Shown: positions 5,822 through 6,098 of the stretch, one piece after another
Position numbering within the stretch: position 1 is the first letter of the stretch
How the letters are laid out: each line of letters starts with the position of its first letter
NCBI GenBank assembly: GCA_031267995.1
Contig: JAIRXZ010000207.1
Coordinates: forward strand, 1-6,098
Length of the DNA stretch: 6,098 nt
Reading direction: 5' to 3'
From: Odoribacteraceae bacterium
Lineage (GTDB): Bacteria; Bacteroidota; Bacteroidia; Bacteroidales; Marinifilaceae
Made by a program: the position numbers and the translations under genes
Notes under the pieces: model-generated
Databases searched by the model: none
Told to the model about the DNA's origin: nothing
What the model saw: the letters and a program-made list of their open reading frames with translations, nothing else

Positions 5822-6085
5822 ATGTCACGCGATCCGACAAGAATGCGCGTGAATCCGCGATTATCTCACATGAGATCACTTTCATCTCATATGAGACAGC
5901 TTTCATCTCATATGAGATAGCTTTCGTCTCATATGAGATAGCCTTGATTTCACGCGAAATCGAGACTATTTCGCGTGAAACCGGGGCTATTTCACACGAG
6001 CCGGGGTTTATCTCGCTTGAAGCGGGATCGATTTCACTCGAAACGGGGATGATTTCACCCGAACTTTGTTTCACTTTTCACGAGA
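5822..6085. repeat. Array of 21-bp tandem units each with a 12-bp palindromic core
   Basis: Ten cores lie exactly 21 bp apart, starting at 5864, 5885, 5906, 5927, 5948, 5969, 5990, 6011, 6032 and 6053. Each is 12 bp and is separated from the next by 9 bp. The left cores are TCTCACATGAGA once, then TCTCATATGAGA three times (extended to a perfect 14-bp ATCTCATATGAGAT at 5905-5918). The right cores are TTTCACGCGAAA, TTTCGCGTGAAA and relatives such as TTTCACTCGAAA. Degenerate units flank the array at about 5823 (TCACGCGA), 5843 (GCGCGTGAA) and 6076 (TTTCACGAGA). The spacers drift from CAGCTTTCA-like on the left to CCGGGGCTA-like on the right. Twenty-one bp is close to two helical turns, so bound proteins would sit on one face of the DNA. 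The minus strand stays open through it with ISYEMKA or ISREIKA heptads, because 21 is a multiple of three. Alternatives are an operator or iteron-like array, or a palindromic minisatellite. Confidence 0.9.
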
Positions 6086-6098
6086 TCGCCCCCCGTTT

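Larger units (their letters stand above)
5482..6098. other. Non-coding stretch at the right end
   Basis: These 617 bp contain the DUF5606 promoter (5515-5546), a GC-rich segment with runs of G and T (about 5555-5820), and the palindromic repeat array (5822-6085). Frames that stay open across 5498-5810 on both strands are rich in Arg, Gly, Pro and Phe, lack recognisable domains, and look like by-products of composition. A hairpin-forming repeat, TCCGGG (5651-5656) / CCCGGA (5666-5671), has no following T-run on either strand. I see no tRNA, rRNA or known riboswitch. The next gene is presumably beyond the window edge. Confidence 0.6.

Noticed and set aside
5661..6074. Minus-strand 137-codon frame with ISYEMKA/ISREIKA heptads running through the repeat array
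   Set aside because: Its openness follows from a 21-bp unit divisible by three. It starts with a GTG inside the array directly after an in-frame TGA, and it continues into Phe/Pro-rich sequence with no domain. The dyad symmetry explains the DNA better than a protein does, although similar heptad proteins are sometimes annotated.
5822..6085. CRISPR array
   Set aside because: Spacers are only 9 bp and resemble one another, the repeat cores are 12 bp and variable, and no cas gene is in view.

Overview
The window looks like a GC-rich member of the Bacteroidota, most likely order Bacteroidales. Supporting this are a Bacteroidetes-style ECF sigma factor, a DUF5606 protein (a family known from this phylum), an ABC permease fused to a GldG-type domain, a lack of clear Shine-Dalgarno sites, and a good match to the phylum's -7 promoter element (TAnnTTTG) upstream of the DUF5606 gene. 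The species cannot be named from the sequence.

Layout. At the left edge (309 to 1, minus strand) is the N-terminal part of an ECF sigma factor whose C-terminus lies outside the window. An AT-rich divergent intergenic region (310-645) follows, with a 17-bp near-perfect palindrome and a set of competing GC-rich inverted repeats. Next is a plus-strand two-gene operon: a GldA-like ABC ATPase (646-1572) and an ABC-2 permease fused to a GldG-like periplasmic domain (1600-3990). Together these could form one export-type or envelope ABC complex. A 25-bp direct duplication spans the permease stop codon, and a strong intrinsic terminator (4061-4098) ends the operon. Directly after it comes a degenerate 21-bp tandem repeat (about 4112-4195) lying inside a 48-codon hydrophobic reading frame of uncertain status.

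Facing this operon on the minus strand are a DUF5606 gene (5481-5044) and trmN6, a tRNA1(Val) A37 N6-methyltransferase (4998-4291). They are 45 bp apart and probably cotranscribed from a promoter at about 5546-5515.

The right end (5482-6098) has no convincing gene. Its main content is a striking array of about ten in-phase 21-bp units plus degenerate edge units (5822-6085). Each unit carries a 12-bp palindromic core, TCTCATATGAGA in the left half and TTTCACGCGAAA-like in the right half. An 11-bp exact match to one unit occurs alone just upstream of the sigma-factor start. The array is the least ordinary object here. It resembles a phased array of protein-binding sites or a palindromic minisatellite. 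Which of these it is cannot be settled from the sequence alone.
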